This document shows, one piece after another, positions 20,144-28,226 of a stretch of 64,000 nt of DNA. Origin of the DNA: Massilia sp. ST3 (GTDB lineage: Bacteria > Pseudomonadota > Gammaproteobacteria > Burkholderiales > Burkholderiaceae_D); assembly GCF_018119405.1 (NCBI RefSeq), contig NZ_JAGPWC010000014.1, positions 1-64,000 on the forward strand, written 5' to 3'. The translations under genes were made by a program, and so were the position numbers. Each line of letters begins with the position of its first letter. The first letter of the stretch is position 1. The notes below the pieces were generated by a model. It saw nothing but the letters and a program-made list of their open reading frames with translations, had not been told where the DNA came from and made no database searches.

Positions 20144-20514
20144 ACCAGCCTTCTCCTTTCGATGCGAGCATCCCGGTCCTGACCGAAGTCGTCGCCGAAC
20201 CCGCTGCACCCGCCCCTCCCCCCGTGCAAGAGGACAGCGCCGAACAGCTCGAACGGCGCGCCGTCGAGCGCTGGACCGGCGAGGAATGGAGCGTGCTGGA
20301 GCGGCGCGTGACGGAACGCATCCTGGCCCAGCTGCAGGGGCGGATCGATTTCGTGATCGAGCAGCGCCTGCGCGATGGGATCGCCGCGGCGGTCGCCGGC
20401 GCGCTCGACGGCTTCACCGGGCAGATCCGGGCGAACCTGGAGCAGACCATCGGCGAGGTGGTGACCCAGGCGGTGGCGCAGGAAATCTCGCATCTTCAGA
20501 CGCTGGGCAGGTAG
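20140..20514 (+). CDS. Hypothetical protein coupled to holC (124 aa)
   Basis: This 124-residue protein of unknown function overlaps holC by ATGA and is therefore translationally coupled to it. It has a Pro/Ala-rich, acidic N-terminal third (AAPAPPPVQEDSAEQLERRA) and a helical, possibly amphipathic C-terminal part (LERRVTERILAQLQGRIDFV, then IEQRLRDGIAAAVAGAL). Similar helical DUF-type proteins often follow holC in Burkholderiales, but no function is known. Its stop codon TAG is part of the GTAGGG start of a palindromic repeat, so the repeat abuts the coding end. Confidence 0.75.
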   Translation: MNQPSPFDASIPVLTEVVAEPAAPAPPPVQEDSAEQLERRAVERWTGEEWSVLERRVTERILAQLQGRIDFVIEQRLRDGIAAAVAGALDGFTGQIRANLEQTIGEVVTQAVAQEISHLQTLGR

Positions 20515-20617
20515 GGTTGGCGGCTTTGCCGCCGACGCGGTGATAGTCGAAGCTTGAGCAGGCGAGCAGGCTGATCTCGCCAAGTTTGAACGCGTCGGCG
20601 GAAGACCCGCCGCCCCG
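20511..20617. repeat. GTAGGGTGG-type palindromic repeat (family B), diverged copy
   Basis: The left arm, GTAGGGTTGGCGGCTTTGCC followed by GCCGACGCG, ends at about 20540. The right arm, GCGTCGGCGGAAGACCCGCC, starts at about 20592. Each arm is a hairpin, and the two are joined by about 50 nt. It is a relative of the copies at 40729 and 46203. The region up to 20712 holds nothing else recognisable. Confidence 0.75.
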
Positions 20618-20712
20618 CCGTCCCACGGTTCAGCCCTTCCGCCCCGTCCGGACGCCGCATTCCCCACCCTTCGGCTAAGATTGCGGCCTGAGCAATCCAC
20701 CCGGCCGCACCA

Positions 20713-22851
20713 GTGAAACGAACCACCCTCATCGCGGCGCTTGCAGGCGCCGCCATCCTGGCCGTCGGCACGGCCCTGTACTACACCGACTTCATCGGGC
20801 GCGGCCCCGGCGGCGTGGCCGTGCTCACGCCAGCCGTCACGGCGACCACGCCCTTCTGGCCCGCGCGCGTCGGCACCCTGGCCGGCAACGGCCTGCCCGG
20901 TATCGCCGACGGCCCCGCCGCGAGCAGCCGCTTCAGCGACCCCTACGGCGTTGCCATCGACCCGCAGGGCCGCATCTACGTCGCCGATGGCGGCGACAGC
21001 AACCGCATCCGCGTCATCGCCCCCGACGGCACGGTCAGCACCCTGGCCGGCGGCAGCGAAGGCTTCGCCGACGGCAAGGGAACCGCCGCGGCCTTCGACA
21101 CGCCCTCCGCCCTCGTCCTCGACCACCAGGGCAACCTGCTTGTCGCCGACACCGGCAACCATGCGATCCGCAAGATCGCACCCGACGGCACCGTCACCAC
21201 CCTGGCCGGCGGCGGCGCGCCCGGCTATCTCGACGGCGTCGGCCGCGCGGCCCAATTCAACGGTCCGGTCGGCGTCGCCGTGGACGCTGCCGGCGTCGTC
21301 TACGTCGCCGACACCTACAACGACCGCATCCGCCGCATCGCGCTAGACGGCAGCGTGACGACCATTGCCGGCAACGGCAAGCCCGGCAAGCTGGACGGCC
21401 CGGCGCTGGAGGCCGGCTTCGACACCCCGAGCGCGATCGCCGCCGCCCTCGACGGCACGCTCTACGTGGCCGACACCGGCAACCACGCGGTGCGCATGAT
21501 CGGCCGCGACGGCCAGGTCTCCACCGTGGCCGCGCCTCTCGAAGCCGAGCGCCGCCCGGTGCTGCGCCGTCCCGTGGGCGTGGCCGTGACCCGCGACGGC
21601 TACCTCTACATCGCCTCCGGCTCGGGCGGGCGCATCCTGCAGCGCAAGCCGGACGGCGAACTGCGCCCCCTGCAGGACGCCGACCTGGCGCCGGACCCGG
21701 ACGGCTTCGGCAGCGACGGCACGGTCCAGCTGTTCGGCCCGCGCGCCATCGCGGTCGACCGCGACGGCAGCCTGGTCGTCAGCGACGCCGCCGCGCCGCG
21801 CGTGCACCGGCTGGCCCAGCCGCGTCAAGGCGAGGCAATCTCGGCGCGCACGCGCCCACCTTTGATCCGCCGTACCGAACCCATGCCCTGGCCGGTCGGC
21901 CCGCAAGACATGGTCCACGAAGTCGTGGGCGTGATGGGCGAGGTGCGTGGCAGCTACAACGGCGACAGCCGCGACCACTTCCACGCCGGCCTCGACGTGC
22001 GCGCCGACGTCGGCGCGAAGGTGCTGGCCGTCCTGCCCGGCAAGGTCACCGATCCCTACGCCAACTGGGCCTTCGGTGCGCTCGGCGAAGGCTTGAGCGT
22101 GGGTCCGCTGTCCTATATCCACATGCGGGTCGGGCGCGACACGCGCGGCAAGCCGCTCGACCCGCGCTTCCAGATCCTGCTGGACGCCAAGGGCAAGGCC
22201 GAGCGCGTGCGGGTGCCGCGCGGCACCCGCTTCCAGGTGGGCGACCCGCTCGGCACCATCAACGCCATGTCCCACGTCCACCTCGACTACTACCAGGGCG
22301 GCATGGTGGTCAATCCGCTCACCCTGCCCTTCGTCGGCTTCTCGGACGGCGTGGCGCCGACCATCCAGCGCATCGCCCTCTACGACAGCGCCAACCAGCG
22401 CATCACGGCCAAGAAAGGCCAGCCGCTGCGGGTGCTCCGCAGCCTGGGCGAGGTGCACATCGTGGTCAACGCCTACGACCAGGTCGACGGCAACCTGGCG
22501 CGCCGCAAGCTCGGCCTGTACAAGCTGGGCTACCAGCTCCTGCAGCCGGACGGCACGCCGGTGGCGGGCTTCGAACGGCCCCTCATCACCCAGGTCTACG
22601 ATCGCCTGCCGCGCAATCCGGACGCGGTCAAGCTCGTCTATGCGCCGACCAGCGGCATCACGGTCTACGGCAGCAAATCCACGCAGTTCGACTATGCTGT
22701 AAACAACCGCCTGCAAGATGGCGAAGTCGAGGCGGGGAGCTGGAAGGTGGGCGCGCTGACTCCAGGAAATTACACCTTGCGCATCCATGCGGCCGACTAT
22801 GCCGGCCAGGTGGCCCTGCAGGGACGCGATCTCGCCTTGGTCGTCGAGTAG
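20713..22851 (+). CDS. NHL-repeat protein fused to M23-type peptidase domain
   Basis: This 712-residue protein with a GTG start combines three parts. Residues 5-27 form an N-terminal membrane anchor or uncleaved signal. Residues 50 to about 380 form an NHL six-bladed propeller; repeats read like GVAIDPQGRIYVADG and VADTGNHAIRKIAPDG. From about 395 a LytM/M23-like domain has the zinc pattern HAGLD (His422 region) and the HVH motif near residue 520, so all three metal ligands appear present. A beta-rich C-terminal domain follows. It is probably a periplasmic envelope protein, perhaps a peptidoglycan endopeptidase docked by its propeller. The gene stands alone. The fusion is unusual and its target is unknown. 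Confidence 0.8.
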   Translation: MKRTTLIAALAGAAILAVGTALYYTDFIGRGPGGVAVLTPAVTATTPFWPARVGTLAGNGLPGIADGPAASSRFSDPYGVAIDPQGRIYVADGGDSNRIRVIAPDGTVSTLAGGSEGFADGKGTAAAFDTPSALVLDHQGNLLVADTGNHAIRKIAPDGTVTTLAGGGAPGYLDGVGRAAQFNGPVGVAVDAAGVVYVADTYNDRIRRIALDGSVTTIAGNGKPGKLDGPALEAGFDTPSAIAAALDGTLYVADTGNHAVRMIGRDGQVSTVAAPLEAERRPVLRRPVGVAVTRDGYLYIASGSGGRILQRKPDGELRPLQDADLAPDPDGFGSDGTVQLFGPRAIAVDRDGSLVVSDAAAPRVHRLAQPRQGEAISARTRPPLIRRTEPMPWPVGPQDMVHEVVGVMGEVRGSYNGDSRDHFHAGLDVRADVGAKVLAVLPGKVTDPYANWAFGALGEGLSVGPLSYIHMRVGRDTRGKPLDPRFQILLDAKGKAERVRVPRGTRFQVGDPLGTINAMSHVHLDYYQGGMVVNPLTLPFVGFSDGVAPTIQRIALYDSANQRITAKKGQPLRVLRSLGEVHIVVNAYDQVDGNLARRKLGLYKLGYQLLQPDGTPVAGFERPLITQVYDRLPRNPDAVKLVYAPTSGITVYGSKSTQFDYAVNNRLQDGEVEAGSWKVGALTPGNYTLRIHAADYAGQVALQGRDLALVVE

Positions 22852-22921
22852 GCGCCGCGCCCGGCGCGGAACATTCTCCCGCGCGGCGCGTCTCTTACTC
22901 GAGAGCTGCCGGGAGAAAATC

Positions 22922-24460
22922 ATGGAAGACTACGACGTACTCATCGCAGGCGCGGGTCCGACCGGGATGGCCCTTGGATTGTGGCTCGCCCACCAGGGCG
23001 TCCGGGTGGGCATCGTGGACAAGGCGGCCGAATCCGGCACCACCTCGCGCGCCATGGCGGTCCAGGCGCGCACCCTGGAACTCTACCGCCAGACCGGCAT
23101 CGCCGACGAGGTGGCCGCCGAGGGCGCCCCCGCCGAAGCGATCAACCTGTGGGTCCGGGGCAGGCGCAAGGCGCACCTGTCCTTCCTCGCGGCCGGCGGC
23201 GACGTCACCCCTTATCCCTTCGTGCTGATCTATCCGCAAGACAAGCATGAGCGGCTGCTCGAGCGGCGCCTGCGGCTGGCCGGGGTCGATGTCCAGCGCC
23301 ACACCGAACTGATCGATTTCGACGACCGCGGTGGCCAAGTGGTGGCGCACCTGCACACGCCGCAAGGCGAGCGCGAGTGCACGGCCCGCTTCCTGGCCGG
23401 CTGCGACGGCGCCCGTTCCTTCGTACGGCACAAGCTGGGCGCTGGTTTTCCCGGCGGCACCTACGCCCACCTGTTCTATGTGGCCGACGTGCAGATCCAA
23501 GGCATGGAAACCGGCAGCGAGGTGCATGCCTCCCTCGACACCTCGGACTTCCTGCTGCTCTTCCCCTACACCCGCGACGGCCGCGCCCGCCTGATCGGCA
23601 CCATCCGCGATGAGCGCACCGGCGCCGGCGCCGGCAAGCAACCCGATGACCTGAGCTTCGAGGACGTGAGCCACAAGGCCATGGAAAGCCTGGGCGTGAA
23701 GGTCGAGCAGGTCCACTGGTTCTCCACCTACCGCACGCACCACCGCGTGACCGACCAGTACCGGCACGGCCAGGTCTTCCTGCTCGGCGACGCCGCCCAC
23801 GTGCACAGCCCGGCGGGCGGCCAGGGCATGAACACCGGCATCGGCGACGCCATCAACCTGGCCTGGAAGCTGGCCGACGTGCTGCGCGGCGACGCCAGCG
23901 ACGCATTGCTCGACAGCTACAAGACCGAAAGGCTGGCCTTCGCGCGCCGGCTGGTCGACACCACCGACCGCGCCTTCACCTTCATCACGGCCGAGGGCGG
24001 CTTCGCCGACTTCGTACGCATGCACATCGCCCCCACGGTCGCCAACGCCGCCTACAGCTTCGATGCGGCGCGCGAATTCGTGTTCCGGACGATCTCGCAG
24101 ACCACCGTCCAGTACCACGACAGCCCGCTGTCCGACGGCACGGCCGGCAAGGTCAAGGGCGGCGACCGCCTGCCCTGGGCCATGCTCGAAGGCCGGGACA
24201 ACTACGCCCAGCCCGCGCGCATCGGCTGGCAGGTGCACGTCTACGGCGAGGCGCGCTCCGCGCTGCGCGACTGGTGCCTGCGCCACGGCTTGCCGGTCCA
24301 CGTCTTCCCCTGGGGCGCCGTGCACGAGCAGGCCGGCTTCGAGCGCAACGCCGTCTACCTGGTGCGGCCCGACTACTATGTGGCGCTGAGCGATCCGACC
24401 GCCTCCTGCGACGCGATCGCGGGCTATTTCGCGGACCGCGGGTACCGGCGTTTTGCCTAG
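22922..24460 (+). CDS. FAD-dependent aromatic hydroxylase/monooxygenase
   Basis: This 512-residue flavoprotein monooxygenase belongs to the PheA/TfdB-like (FAD_binding_3) group. It has the N-terminal Rossmann motif VLIAGAGPTGMALGLWLAHQG and the central DG motif region (ARFLAGCDGARSFVRHKLG). The second FAD motif is FLLGDAAHVHSPAGGQGMNTG, followed by IGDAINLAWKLADVL. The C-terminal part matches the thioredoxin-like phenol hydroxylase extension. It should hydroxylate an aromatic or polyketide-like substrate with NAD(P)H and O2. The start MEDYDV at 22922 follows GGGAGAAAATC. No pathway genes surround it, so the substrate cannot be named. Confidence 0.9.
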   Translation: MEDYDVLIAGAGPTGMALGLWLAHQGVRVGIVDKAAESGTTSRAMAVQARTLELYRQTGIADEVAAEGAPAEAINLWVRGRRKAHLSFLAAGGDVTPYPFVLIYPQDKHERLLERRLRLAGVDVQRHTELIDFDDRGGQVVAHLHTPQGERECTARFLAGCDGARSFVRHKLGAGFPGGTYAHLFYVADVQIQGMETGSEVHASLDTSDFLLLFPYTRDGRARLIGTIRDERTGAGAGKQPDDLSFEDVSHKAMESLGVKVEQVHWFSTYRTHHRVTDQYRHGQVFLLGDAAHVHSPAGGQGMNTGIGDAINLAWKLADVLRGDASDALLDSYKTERLAFARRLVDTTDRAFTFITAEGGFADFVRMHIAPTVANAAYSFDAAREFVFRTISQTTVQYHDSPLSDGTAGKVKGGDRLPWAMLEGRDNYAQPARIGWQVHVYGEARSALRDWCLRHGLPVHVFPWGAVHEQAGFERNAVYLVRPDYYVALSDPTASCDAIAGYFADRGYRRFA

Positions 24461-24532
24461 CCGGGCGCCGGGAGCCCATCCATGCGCCACGCCTCCCCCG
24501 CTTATGCTCCACTAGGCGGGAAAGGACCGTCC

Positions 24533-26041
24533 ATGGAAACCGAGCTGACACTCAAGGTTCCGCCGGCGGCCCTGGAGCGCATCCGCAGCCACCCCGTGCT
24601 GGCCGAGCGCGCCCGGGGCGCGCCGCGCGAGGATCACCTGACCGACACGTGGTACGACACGCCGGAGCGCGCGCTCTGGAAGCATGGCCTCAGCTTGTGC
24701 GTGCGCAGCAGCAAGGACAAGCAGGACAGCTGGATCCAGATCGCGCGTACCCCGTCGAGCCCGCACCGGCGCGGCGCCTGGGAATCGGCCCTGCCCAGCG
24801 GCCAGCCCCAGCCAGCACTGCTGGCGCGCCAGGTCAAGCCCGCCGCATTGGCCCGCCTGCTCGCGGACGAGGACATCGCCGCCAGGCTGCAGCCGGTCTT
24901 CCTAAGCAGTATTCGCCGCACGACCTGGGACATCGCCCTGCCCGATGGCCGCCGGCTTGCGTGCGCCCTCGACGCCGGCGACCTTGCCTGCGGCGACCGC
25001 CATGCGCAGCTCTCGGAGCTGGAACTCGAGCTCGAGCGCGGCGATCCGGCCGAGCTGTTCGCGCTGGCCCTGGCCTTGCACCAGGACATTCCGCTCGAAC
25101 TGGCCGGAGCCAGCCTGGCCGCGCGCGGCTACGCCATGCTGCTGGAGGCGCCGGCGCCGGCCGTCAAGGCGGAGCGCATCCGGCTGGGAGCGCACATGAC
25201 GCTGGAAGACGTCTTCCAGTGCATCGGCCTGAGCTGCCTGCGCCAGGTCGAGGCCAACCTGCCCGGCGTGCTGCGCAAGGACGCCGAGAGCCTGCACCAG
25301 ATGCGGGTCGGCCTGCGCCGCCTGCGCGCGCTGCTCGACATGTTCGGGAAGCTCGCCGCGCCGCCTGGTGAAATCCGCGAGGGCCTGGACTGGCTGTCCG
25401 GCGAACTGGGCGCGGCGCGCGACTGGGACGTGCTCGCCGGAAGCACGCTCGACCACGTCGGCGGCATCGATCCGGCCGCCTTGCGCACGGCGGTCCAGGA
25501 CAGGGCGAACGCCTTGCACAAGCAGTTGCTGCACACGCTGCATGCGCCGCGCTATACGGTGCTGATGCTCCAGATCAATGGCTGGCTGCGCGGCCGCCAG
25601 TGGCGCGCCGATGGCGCCCTGCCCGACGGCTCGCCCTTGGCCGAGCGCGCCAAGCGCGGCATGCGGCCCTTGCTGCGCAAGGCCGAGAAGCGGCTGGCGC
25701 GGCGCATCAAGGCGCTCGATCCGCAGAATGGCCCGGCGCGCCACAGGGTGCGCATCGCCGCCAAGAAGGCGCGTTATGCATCCGAATTCTTCCGCGACCT
25801 GCTGCCCGGCAAGCGCGCCAAGCGCTACACCGCCTGCCTGTCAGCGCTGCAGGACCGACTCGGCCTGCTGAACGACTTCGCCGTGGCCGACCGCCTGCTC
25901 GACGAGCTCGCAAGCGGTCACGGCCAGGTGCCGCGCCAAGCCGCGTGGGTGCGCGGCTATCTCGACGCGATCGGCGAGGCCGGCAGCCGCGAGCTGGGCA
26001 AGCCGCTGCGGCGTGTTGCGAAACGATCCATCACGCGCTAG
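24533..26041 (+). CDS. CYTH and CHAD domain protein
   Basis: This 502-residue protein has an N-terminal CYTH triphosphate-tunnel domain (about 1-200) beginning with the ExExxxK-type signature METELTLKV. A C-terminal CHAD domain (about 215-500) is rich in conserved His, Arg and Lys: LHQMRVGLRRLRALLDMF and ARHRVRIAAKKARYASEFF. CYTH domains hydrolyse or bind triphosphates such as PPPi; CHAD domains bind polyphosphate granules. The combination is typical of inorganic triphosphatases linked to polyphosphate. The start at 24533 was chosen because the CYTH signature begins there. It is separated from both neighbours by short gaps. Confidence 0.9.
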   Translation: METELTLKVPPAALERIRSHPVLAERARGAPREDHLTDTWYDTPERALWKHGLSLCVRSSKDKQDSWIQIARTPSSPHRRGAWESALPSGQPQPALLARQVKPAALARLLADEDIAARLQPVFLSSIRRTTWDIALPDGRRLACALDAGDLACGDRHAQLSELELELERGDPAELFALALALHQDIPLELAGASLAARGYAMLLEAPAPAVKAERIRLGAHMTLEDVFQCIGLSCLRQVEANLPGVLRKDAESLHQMRVGLRRLRALLDMFGKLAAPPGEIREGLDWLSGELGAARDWDVLAGSTLDHVGGIDPAALRTAVQDRANALHKQLLHTLHAPRYTVLMLQINGWLRGRQWRADGALPDGSPLAERAKRGMRPLLRKAEKRLARRIKALDPQNGPARHRVRIAAKKARYASEFFRDLLPGKRAKRYTACLSALQDRLGLLNDFAVADRLLDELASGHGQVPRQAAWVRGYLDAIGEAGSRELGKPLRRVAKRSITR

Positions 26042-26136
26042 CAGCCTTGGCCGTGCATGCGCTTTCTCCTTTTCCAGGCCCGGGAATTGCTGTAATTTGA
26101 TCTCCATGCATTCCGTCGTTCCTGAAGGAGACACCC

Positions 26137-27270
26137 ATGCATGCCCGCCTCAAGCTCATTCCGCTCGCGTTTGCCATGACTGCCGCCAGCGCCCTGGCCC
26201 AGCAGGTCGTCAAGATCGGCCACGTGGGCCCGGTTTCCGGCCCCAACGCCCACCTCGGCAAGGACAACGAGAACGCCGCCCGCATGGCGATCGACGAGCT
26301 CAACGCCAAGGGCGTCACGATCAACGGCCAGAAGATCAGGTTCCAGCTGCTGGCCGAGGACGACGGCAGCGACCCGAAACAGGGCACGGCCGTGGCCCAG
26401 AAGCTGGTCGACGCCAGGGTCAACGGCATCGTCGGCCACCTGAACTCGGGCACCACGGTGCCGGCCTCCAGGATCTACCACGACGCCGGGCTGGTGCAGA
26501 TTTCTCCCGCCACCACCGCGCCGCAGTACACCAGGCAGGGCTTCCCGGGCGCCTTCCGCGTGGTGGCCAACGATTCCAAGCTGGGCGGCGCCCTGGGCAA
26601 GTACGCGGTCGAGACCCTGAAGGCCAAGAACATCGCCGTCATCGACGACCGCACCACCTACGGCCAGGGCGTGGCGACCGAGTTCGTCAAGGGCGCCAAG
26701 GGACCGGGCGTGCGCATCGTGGGCAAGGAATTCACCAGCGCCACCGCCACCGACTACGCCGCCATCCTGACCTCGATCCGCGCCAAGAAGCCCGACCTGG
26801 TGTTCTTCGGCGGCATGGATTCGGTGGCCGGCCCCATGCTCAAGCAGATGAAGTCGCTCGGCATCAACGCTATCTTCATGGGCGGCGACGGCATGTGTAC
26901 CGAGGCGCTGGGGCGGCTGGCGGGCAACGCCCTGGCCGACGGCAAGGTGATCTGCGCCGAGGCGGGCGGCGTGAAAGGGGCGCAGGAGCAGGTGATGACC
27001 GACTTCCGCGCCCGCTTCAAGCAGAAGACCGGCCTGGACGTGCAGCTGTACGCACCCTATGTGTACGACTCGGTGATGGTGATGGCGGCCGCGATGCAGA
27101 ACGCGAAGTCCGCTGAGCCGGCCAAGTACCTGCCGGAACTGAAGAAGATCAAGTACGAGGGCGTGACCGGCACCATCCAGTTCGACGGGTTCGGCGACAT
27201 CCAGAACGGCGCCCTGACCCTGTTCACCTACAAGGGCGGCAAGCGGACCCGCATCGACGTGATCCGCTGA
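26137..27270 (+). CDS. Branched-chain amino acid ABC transporter substrate-binding protein (LivK-like)
   Basis: This 377-residue periplasmic binding protein of the LivK/peripla_BP_6 family has a signal peptide (MHARLKLIPLAFAMTAASALA, cleaved near ALAQQ). Fold signatures are VKIGHVGPVSGPNAHLGKDNE, the two-lobe hinge IAVIDDRTTYGQGVATEF and KPDLVFFGGMDSVAGPM. It would bind leucine, isoleucine, valine or a related small acid. The permease and ATPase genes (livHMGF) are not in this neighbourhood, so it must work with a transporter encoded elsewhere. A ribosome site AAGGAG precedes the ATG and a terminator follows. Confidence 0.9.
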   Translation: MHARLKLIPLAFAMTAASALAQQVVKIGHVGPVSGPNAHLGKDNENAARMAIDELNAKGVTINGQKIRFQLLAEDDGSDPKQGTAVAQKLVDARVNGIVGHLNSGTTVPASRIYHDAGLVQISPATTAPQYTRQGFPGAFRVVANDSKLGGALGKYAVETLKAKNIAVIDDRTTYGQGVATEFVKGAKGPGVRIVGKEFTSATATDYAAILTSIRAKKPDLVFFGGMDSVAGPMLKQMKSLGINAIFMGGDGMCTEALGRLAGNALADGKVICAEAGGVKGAQEQVMTDFRARFKQKTGLDVQLYAPYVYDSVMVMAAAMQNAKSAEPAKYLPELKKIKYEGVTGTIQFDGFGDIQNGALTLFTYKGGKRTRIDVIR

Positions 27271-27286
27271 ACGTTTGGCCAACAAA

Positions 27287-27319
27287 AAAGCGCGCTCTGC
27301 TCACGCAGGCGCGCCTTTC
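27287..27319. terminator. Bidirectional terminator between livK-like gene and cytochrome c gene
   Basis: Arms GCGCGC (27290-27295) and GCGCGC (27309-27314), with inner arms CTGC/GCAG, form a long stem with loop TCAC. An A-run flanks it on the left and CTTTCTT on the right. It sits between two convergent genes. Confidence 0.75.
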
Positions 27320-27335
27320 TTATTGCGGGGCCGGC

Positions 27336-27644
27336 TTACTTGGTCGCCAGGACCCACTTGACCAGGCTGCGCGCTTCCGCTTCGCTCACCTGCGGGTTCG
27401 CCGGCATCGGCACCGGACCCCAGACACCTGCGCCGCCCTTCATGACCTTTTGCACCAGCTTGTCTTCCGCGGCTTTCTGGCCGGCGTACTTGGCTGCAAC
27501 GTCCTTGTAGGATGGACCGACCAGCTTGTTCGCCACCGCATGGCAGGCCATGCAGTTCTTGGCTTTCGCCAGGTCGGCTTGTGCGAACGCGCTGGTGGAC
27601 GCGAGGGCCGACAACACAACACACAACATCAGGGAGCGTTTCAT
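27336..27644 (-). CDS. Small class I cytochrome c (c551/c552 type)
   Basis: This 102-residue periplasmic monohaem cytochrome has a signal peptide (MKRSLMLCVVLSALASTSAFA, about 21 residues). The haem attachment motif CMACH covers residues 31-35 (Cys31, Cys34, His35), and the likely axial methionine lies in WGPVPMPANP. The mature protein is about 80 residues, as in cytochromes c551/c552, which shuttle electrons to terminal oxidases or peroxidases. It is convergent with the binding-protein gene and divergent from the small Trp-rich protein gene. Confidence 0.92.
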   Translation of the reverse strand: MKRSLMLCVVLSALASTSAFAQADLAKAKNCMACHAVANKLVGPSYKDVAAKYAGQKAAEDKLVQKVMKGGAGVWGPVPMPANPQVSEAEARSLVKWVLATK

Positions 27645-27821
27645 TTGTTTCTCCAGGTTTAACACGGGAGTGATAGTACAGGGTTTCCGTCCGGGCTTCA
27701 TCAACCGATACACTCTGTAACGATGAAGCAACGGGGATGGTCGATATGGCAACAACAAATTACAAATGGTTGCCGTGTGGAACTTTTTTTCGGTAAGATG
27801 TGGGATAGAAGGAGTTTCATC

Positions 27822-28046
27822 ATGCCCTTGATCATCCTGATTGCCGCCCTCGTGACCCTGCGCGGGCTTGAAGTGTGGCGCTTTGCCGAGCTGTCCTGGT
27901 GGTATATCGTCGGGCTGATGGTGTTCGCTTTTATCTGGTTCGAGTTCATCGAGAAGATGCTGGGGCTGGACAAGAAGAAGGCGCATGATGTGCAGGACCA
28001 GCATCGGCGGGCTAGGGTGAAGCAGGCGTTCTTGAAGCGCAAATGA
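27822..28046 (+). CDS. Small Trp-rich membrane protein (TIGR04438-like)
   Basis: This 74-residue protein has two hydrophobic stretches (PLIILIAALVTLRGL and ELSWWYIVGLMVFAFIWF) followed by FIEKMLGLDKKKAHD and a basic tail. This is the pattern of the small Trp-rich proteins found widely in betaproteobacteria; no function is known. The ATG at 27822 has an AGAAGGAG ribosome site; the longer upstream reading has none and is rejected. A terminator follows the stop codon directly. Confidence 0.8.
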   Translation: MPLIILIAALVTLRGLEVWRFAELSWWYIVGLMVFAFIWFEFIEKMLGLDKKKAHDVQDQHRRARVKQAFLKRK

Positions 28047-28047
28047 G

Positions 28048-28073
28048 AAACGGCGGGGTTACCGCCGTTTTAT
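28048..28073 (+). terminator. Rho-independent terminator
   Basis: A 9-bp stem, AAACGGCGG / CCGCCGTTT, with a short GGTTA loop region is followed by TATTTGG. It lies immediately after the Trp-rich protein gene. Confidence 0.75.
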
Positions 28074-28101
28074 TTGGTGAATGCACGCTGCTGGGTGACG
28101 C

Positions 28102-28217
28102 GACGAACTTGGGTTCCGGCCTTCGCCGGAACGACGGTTTTGAGGCTAGTGGCAACGTAGTACGCTGTGTTTGCTTTAGCACGCCATCCCGGCGAAGGCC
28201 GGGATCCAAGTTCGCAG
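28102..28217. repeat. REP-like palindromic repeat pair (family A)
   Basis: Inverted units GGTTCCGGCCTTCGCCGGAA (about 28112) and ATCCCGGCGAAGGCCGGGAT (about 28186) are separated by about 55 nt, between the Trp-rich gene and the end of ilvD. Flanks CGAACTTGGG and CCAAGTTCGC are themselves complementary, so the whole element can fold on itself. Confidence 0.85.
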
Positions 28218-28226
28218 CACACCACC

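Noticed and set aside
26090..26110. HexR-like half site TGTAATTTGAT upstream of the LivK-like gene
   Set aside because: Only the left half matches; the right half (CTCCA) has no palindromic partner, so chance is likely.
27723..27821. 33-codon N-terminal extension of the small Trp-rich protein
   Set aside because: The ATG at 27822 has a strong AGAAGGAG site and begins where the family begins; the extension has no ribosome site and unusual composition.
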